From Bacteroidia bacterium 43-41 (GTDB taxonomy: Bacteria; Bacteroidota; Bacteroidia; Bacteroidales; Dysgonomonadaceae): DNA of 49,781 bases. Positions 45,777-49,781 of the stretch are shown here, one piece after another. The stretch covers positions 1 through 49,781 of the forward strand of contig MKTD01000051.1 in assembly GCA_001898165.1 (NCBI GenBank). Reading direction: 5' to 3'. Both the position numbers and the translations under genes were made by a program. The first letter of the stretch is position 1. Each line of letters opens with the position of its first letter. The notes below the pieces were generated by a model. The model was not told the DNA's origin and ran no database searches. It saw only the letters and a program-made list of their open reading frames with translations.

Positions 45777-48700
45777 ATCAACCAAAAAGTACACATCTTT
45801 TGTACTTTATTAAAAAAAATACCTATCGCTATGAGAATGACACTCTTACTACTGTTTGTGCTCACTTTTCAACTGCAGGCAGAACAAATATATTCTCAAA
45901 ACACAAAAATTTCGTTGGATATGAGAAATTCAACCATCGAAAAAGTATTGCAAACCATTGAAGAGAAATCCGATTATTATTTTCTGTACAACAACCGGCT
46001 AATCAATGTGGACCGTAAAGTAAGTGTACGGGTAAGAAATGCTGCTATTTCCGCTGTATTAGAGAAGCTCTTTAAATCGGGAAATGTGGACTATGAAGTG
46101 AAAGGATCACAAATAATCCTTTCTCCCAAAGAGATGCACAGCCAGATAACCGCTGTTACTGAAGCAACCCAGCAGCAGAAAAAAACAATTACAGGAACAA
46201 TTGTCGATGCAACCGGTGTGCCTATTATCGGGGCAAACATTATTGAAGCCGGAACAACCAATGGAACCGTTACCGACGCAGATGGAAAATTTTCACTAAG
46301 TGTGGATAATAATGCTACCATTCATATTTCATATATCGGGTATTTGGAGCAAAGTATAGCCACTGCCGGACAATCAGCTTTCAATATTACACTTTTAGAA
46401 GATACAAAAGCGTTGGACGAACTTGTTGTTGTTGGGTATGGCACAGTTTCTAAGAGAGAGTTAACTTCTGCTGTTTCTTCATTAAAGAGTGAAGACTTTA
46501 TTCAAGGAGCAGTTAATAGCCCATTATCGATGATAGATGGAAAAGTATCTGGAGTGAACGTTTCGAACGTAGCGGCCGCCGATCCAAACTCAGAACCAAA
46601 TATTCAAGTACGTGGTGCATCATCTCTTGAAGCAGGTAATAGTCCTTTAGTTATAGTTGATGGTTTGCCCGGCGCCAATTTACGAAATCTTGCAAATCAA
46701 GATATTGAATCAATTACAATATTAAAAGATGGATCAGCAGCAGCTATATATGGTTCAAGAGCAGCCAACGGTGTAATAATAATTGAAACTAAAAAAGGAC
46801 AAGCAGGCAAAGTATCTGTTTCTTATGAGGCTTATTTAGACCATGATATGGTAGCAAACAAACCTAACATACTTACAGCTGAAGACTTTGTCAATAAAAA
46901 GAGAGATATTGATTTTGGCTACAGAAATGACTGGTATGAAAGTTTAATAAATAAAAATAATATTGGACAAAATCATTACATCTCAATTTCTGGAGGTGGT
47001 GAAAATATAACATTCAGAGCATCAGTAAATTATAGAACAAAAGAAGGGCTAGATTTAGCTTCATCAAGAAAGGAATATGGAGCACGTATGGGGTTTACAA
47101 GTAAAATTTTTAACAATAAACTGGAAGTCTCTGGTAATCTATCCAGTCGTGTTGTAAATGAAGAATATGCAAACTACGCTGCTTTTCATCAAGCAATTAA
47201 ACTTAATCCAACCCAACCAATGATGGATCCCAAAAATCCAGATAGATACAGTATCTTGTACGGGAACGACACCTATAATCCTGTTGGAATGGTAAAAGAT
47301 ATGGAAAATGGTGGTGATAGACAGTTTTCTTTAGCTGACTTCAAGATTAAATTAAATATTCTTCCAACTTTAAATACGGAATTAACAATTGGGCGCCAAA
47401 GTCAAGATTATTTAAATAAAGTGTATGTAAACTCATATCATAAAGAATCAATTGATAATATGCGTAGAGGCAGAGCGACCCTTAGGTCTGAAAAATGGAC
47501 AGATTATACGTTAGAATGGATAGGAAACTATTATGCTCAAGTGGATAACCATACAATAAAGTTAATGGCAGGATACTCTTATCAGGAATTCAATCATCAA
47601 TTTTTTTGGGCAGAAAATGCAAATTTTCCATCTGATTTACTTTCATATAACAAGTTAGGTAGTGGCGACTGGAATTTAGCAGCAGGCCGACTGGGGATGG
47701 ATTCAGGGAAGGATAAAGAAAAAACTATAGGGTTTCCTATGCGTTTAAATTATAACTTTGATGATACATTTTTTCTCACATCTTCTTTGAGATATGAAGG
47801 AAATACCAAGTTCGGATCAAATCATAAATGGGGATTGTTTCCTGCAGCTTCAGCAGCATGGAATGTAACAAAACTATCATATGTTGAAAATTTGAATTTT
47901 TTTGACGATCTAAAATTACGTGCTTCTTTCGGCACAACAGGACGTTCTGGTTTTAACAGGTATTCAGCATTGGCAAGATATAGTGGCTCAAGTTACTGGC
48001 AAAACGAAACTGGACAGTGGATACAATCTTGGGGGCCAGCTAATAATCCTAATCCCGATTTACACTGGGAAAAACAAGTATCTTACAATTTAGGAATTGA
48101 TTTTTCATTATTAAAAAATAAAGTTTCTGGCAGTTTAGATCTATTCTCAAGAAAGGGTAAAGATGTAATTTCTAATTATGACGCACCACTTCCACCTTAT
48201 ATTTACGATCAAGTCTTTACTAATGTTGCTTCAACTACATCAAAGGGTTTGGAATTTTCATTAAATTGGGATTTAATTAAAACGGATAATCTAAGTTACG
48301 TGACAAATATTGTTGCAACATACACATTGACCAAACTCGATAAGTTTTCAAACGAGATTTTTCAAAAAGGTTTTATGGATAGATATAATCTACCCTCACC
48401 CGGAAATCCAGGATTTGCTCAGCGGCTTAAAGATGGTACTGAAATTGGCACATTTTGGGGATTAAAGTATGCTGGAGTTGACAAAGATGGGAATATGCTT
48501 GTGTGGAAAGATGCGAAAGTAGGTACTGAAAAAATACTTGCTAATGGTGAAGCAGGTGATTTAGACAAAGGTGCTATAGGTAATGGTGCACCACGTTACT
48601 TTCTGAGTTGGAACAATAAATTGAAATATAGGAATTTTGATTTATCCTTATATTTTCAAGGAAAATTTGATTTCCAAATATTGAATATGTATCAAATGTA

Positions 48701-49040
48701 TCATGGACTAACTGCAGAACCTGGTATCAACTTATTAACAGACGCATATAGTAAAAATGGACACATTAAATCTGGTAAAGTAGTTAGTGATTATTTCTTA
48801 GAAGATGGCGATTATTTTACTTTAGATAACGTAACATTAGGATGGACTTCTAATTGGAAAACAAACTGGATCACGAGTTTAAGACTTTATGGGACAATAA
48901 AAAATGTATTTACAATAACTAAATATTCGGTAATGTCCCCTACTTCTGTTGAAATTAATGGTTTAAATCCAGGAATAAGTGGTTTGGGAGTTTATCCGGT
49001 AGCAAGATCAATCACAATAGGAACTCAAATTACTTTTTAA
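45762..49040 (+). CDS. SusC-like TonB-dependent transporter with STN domain
   Basis: A 1092-residue outer-membrane importer with a long signal region (about 1-46), an STN/secretin domain (about 48-125) that contacts FecR, a CarboxypepD_reg domain (about 140-215), the TonB-contact motif DELVVVGYG, a plug with AIYGSRAANGVIIIETKKG, and the barrel. The substrate is unknown, since no enzymes are in view. Composition changes inside the gene: 60-base samples give 29 G+C at 46201-46260 but 17 at 47341-47400 and 17 at 48241-48300. The barrel therefore looks foreign or recombined relative to the N-terminal domains. Confidence 0.94.
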   Translation: MNNKSINQKVHIFCTLLKKIPIAMRMTLLLLFVLTFQLQAEQIYSQNTKISLDMRNSTIEKVLQTIEEKSDYYFLYNNRLINVDRKVSVRVRNAAISAVLEKLFKSGNVDYEVKGSQIILSPKEMHSQITAVTEATQQQKKTITGTIVDATGVPIIGANIIEAGTTNGTVTDADGKFSLSVDNNATIHISYIGYLEQSIATAGQSAFNITLLEDTKALDELVVVGYGTVSKRELTSAVSSLKSEDFIQGAVNSPLSMIDGKVSGVNVSNVAAADPNSEPNIQVRGASSLEAGNSPLVIVDGLPGANLRNLANQDIESITILKDGSAAAIYGSRAANGVIIIETKKGQAGKVSVSYEAYLDHDMVANKPNILTAEDFVNKKRDIDFGYRNDWYESLINKNNIGQNHYISISGGGENITFRASVNYRTKEGLDLASSRKEYGARMGFTSKIFNNKLEVSGNLSSRVVNEEYANYAAFHQAIKLNPTQPMMDPKNPDRYSILYGNDTYNPVGMVKDMENGGDRQFSLADFKIKLNILPTLNTELTIGRQSQDYLNKVYVNSYHKESIDNMRRGRATLRSEKWTDYTLEWIGNYYAQVDNHTIKLMAGYSYQEFNHQFFWAENANFPSDLLSYNKLGSGDWNLAAGRLGMDSGKDKEKTIGFPMRLNYNFDDTFFLTSSLRYEGNTKFGSNHKWGLFPAASAAWNVTKLSYVENLNFFDDLKLRASFGTTGRSGFNRYSALARYSGSSYWQNETGQWIQSWGPANNPNPDLHWEKQVSYNLGIDFSLLKNKVSGSLDLFSRKGKDVISNYDAPLPPYIYDQVFTNVASTTSKGLEFSLNWDLIKTDNLSYVTNIVATYTLTKLDKFSNEIFQKGFMDRYNLPSPGNPGFAQRLKDGTEIGTFWGLKYAGVDKDGNMLVWKDAKVGTEKILANGEAGDLDKGAIGNGAPRYFLSWNNKLKYRNFDLSLYFQGKFDFQILNMYQMYHGLTAEPGINLLTDAYSKNGHIKSGKVVSDYFLEDGDYFTLDNVTLGWTSNWKTNWITSLRLYGTIKNVFTITKYSVMSPTSVEINGLNPGISGLGVYPVARSITIGTQITF

Positions 49041-49056
49041 TAAATTACTTAAGATT

Positions 49057-49734
49057 ATGAAAAAAATAAAATATTTATTATATGTATTAATTATTATTTG
49101 GAGCTCAAATTCCTGTACTAATCTTGATGAAGAAATATTTAGTCAAATTACGACTGAAAATTATTATCAAACTAAAGAAAGTATTTTTGCTGCTTTATCA
49201 CGTAGTTATGTTCATGCATTTGGCACTGGTTGGTCCGGCTCACATTATCTATTACAAGAGGTTACTGCAGATCAACTTATAATACCAACACGTGGTAAAC
49301 ATGGTTATAATGGTGGTGAGTATGTTAGATTACATGAGCATAAGTGGACAGCTCAAGAAAATTTTATTTACCAGGCTTGGAGTGAGAGTTTTAAAGGTAT
49401 CGCATTTTGTAATAAATTTATTGAAGATTTTGAGAGTTTAGATTTTTCCATCTTCAATTTAACAGAGGATATTAAGCAAACTTATATTGCTGAATTAAGA
49501 GGGTTACGCAGTTGGCATTATATATTCTTAATTGATTTTTTCAGAAATGTTCCTATTGTTACAAATGTTTATGATGTAAAAGAACAATCATCACCAAAAG
49601 AAGTTTTTAAATTTATAGAAAATGAACTATTAGCAATACTACCATTATTACCGAAAAAAGCAAAATATTCTCGCCTTGATCAGGCAACTGTTATAGTATT
49701 CCCCATTCTTTGTACTAAAATATCAGCAAGTTAA
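49057..49734 (+). pseudogene. SusD/RagB lipoprotein gene, truncated
   Basis: The 225-codon frame begins as a normal SusD: lipoprotein signal with cysteine at residue 20 (WSSNSC), TNLDEEIFS, and the helical AELRGLRSWHYIFLIDFFRNVP block. Family members usually run 450-600 residues. After RLDQATV (residues 206-212), where homologues continue into the next TPR helix, the sequence changes to IVFPILC and stops. Neither other plus frame restores the SusD pattern in the remaining bases, so a simple frameshift is unlikely. Insertion or rearrangement near 49690 is the best reading. The gene is very AT-rich (15 G+C in 49141-49200). Confidence 0.8.
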
Positions 49735-49781
49735 GCTAAAGATTTGTCATTGTTAAAAATACATAAACTTTTTAATTTCGA
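49690..49781 (-). mobile_element. Possible end of an insertion element interrupting susD
   Basis: From about 49690 the sequence no longer matches a SusD gene. On the minus strand the frame entering from the right edge runs 16 codons (ending KSLCIFNNDKSLA) to TAA at 49731-49733, which would suit the C-terminus of a transposase followed by about 40 bases of element end. No inverted-repeat partner or target duplication can be seen because the window ends. This is a conjecture from position only. Confidence 0.25.

Overview
The window comes from a member of the Bacteroidota, order Bacteroidales; Dysgonomonadaceae is my best guess, but only from general resemblance. The evidence is two SusC/SusD pairs, an ECF sigma/FecR pair, a DUF6377 (SusR-like) regulator, lipoprotein signals followed by charged residues, ATP-dependent PEP carboxykinase, and promoters of the Bacteroidetes type (TAnnTTTG, with TTG about 20 bases upstream). 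I see no tRNA, rRNA or CRISPR array.

Region 1 (1-8.7 kb) is mostly housekeeping: yaaA, an accessory DUF1016/PDDEXK nuclease, cysS, a purine-uptake pair (DUF5020 outer-membrane channel and NCS2 permease), efp, and a compact radC - DUF59 Fe-S factor - lpxH operon. Region 2 (8.6-17.6 kb) is a minus-strand carbohydrate-acid operon with a divergent LacI-type regulator. In order of transcription it holds an SDR oxidoreductase, a PfkB kinase, 6-phosphogluconate dehydrogenase, a LarA-like nickel epimerase/racemase, a Tat-exported Gfo/Idh/MocA oxidoreductase, a tandem DUF1080 protein, and the 26-codon stump of a lost Tat protein. A clear palindrome sits on the SDR promoter. I propose a route from an aldonate/ketoaldonate to ribulose 5-phosphate that uses C2 epimerisation, linked to periplasmic 3-keto-glycoside chemistry.

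Region 3 (18.4-33.2 kb) is a polysaccharide utilisation locus for dextran-like alpha-1,6-glucan: SusR-like regulator, SusC, SusD, a SusE/F-like glycan-binding lipoprotein, GH66 dextranase lipoprotein, GH31 and GH97 alpha-glucosidases. It is bracketed by a 78/79-base direct repeat made of the 3' part of the adjacent M15 peptidase gene. The left copy is a decayed remnant, so the locus looks inserted beside this gene. Region 4 (33.1-44 kb) is again mostly core: M15 peptidase, dnaX, DUF5106 thioredoxin-like lipoprotein, DUF1080 lipoprotein, pckA, upp, a GT2 glycosyltransferase, a thioredoxin-fold lipoprotein lacking its cysteines, and yifB/comM.

Region 5 (44-49.8 kb) is a second SusC/SusD locus controlled by ECF sigma/FecR. 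Between fecR and susC is a minus-strand intrinsic terminator in the position of the antisense sRNAs known from Bacteroides PULs. The SusC gene changes to much more AT-rich sequence after its N-terminal regulatory domains, and the following SusD gene breaks off after about 212 codons at the window edge, probably at an insertion or rearrangement.
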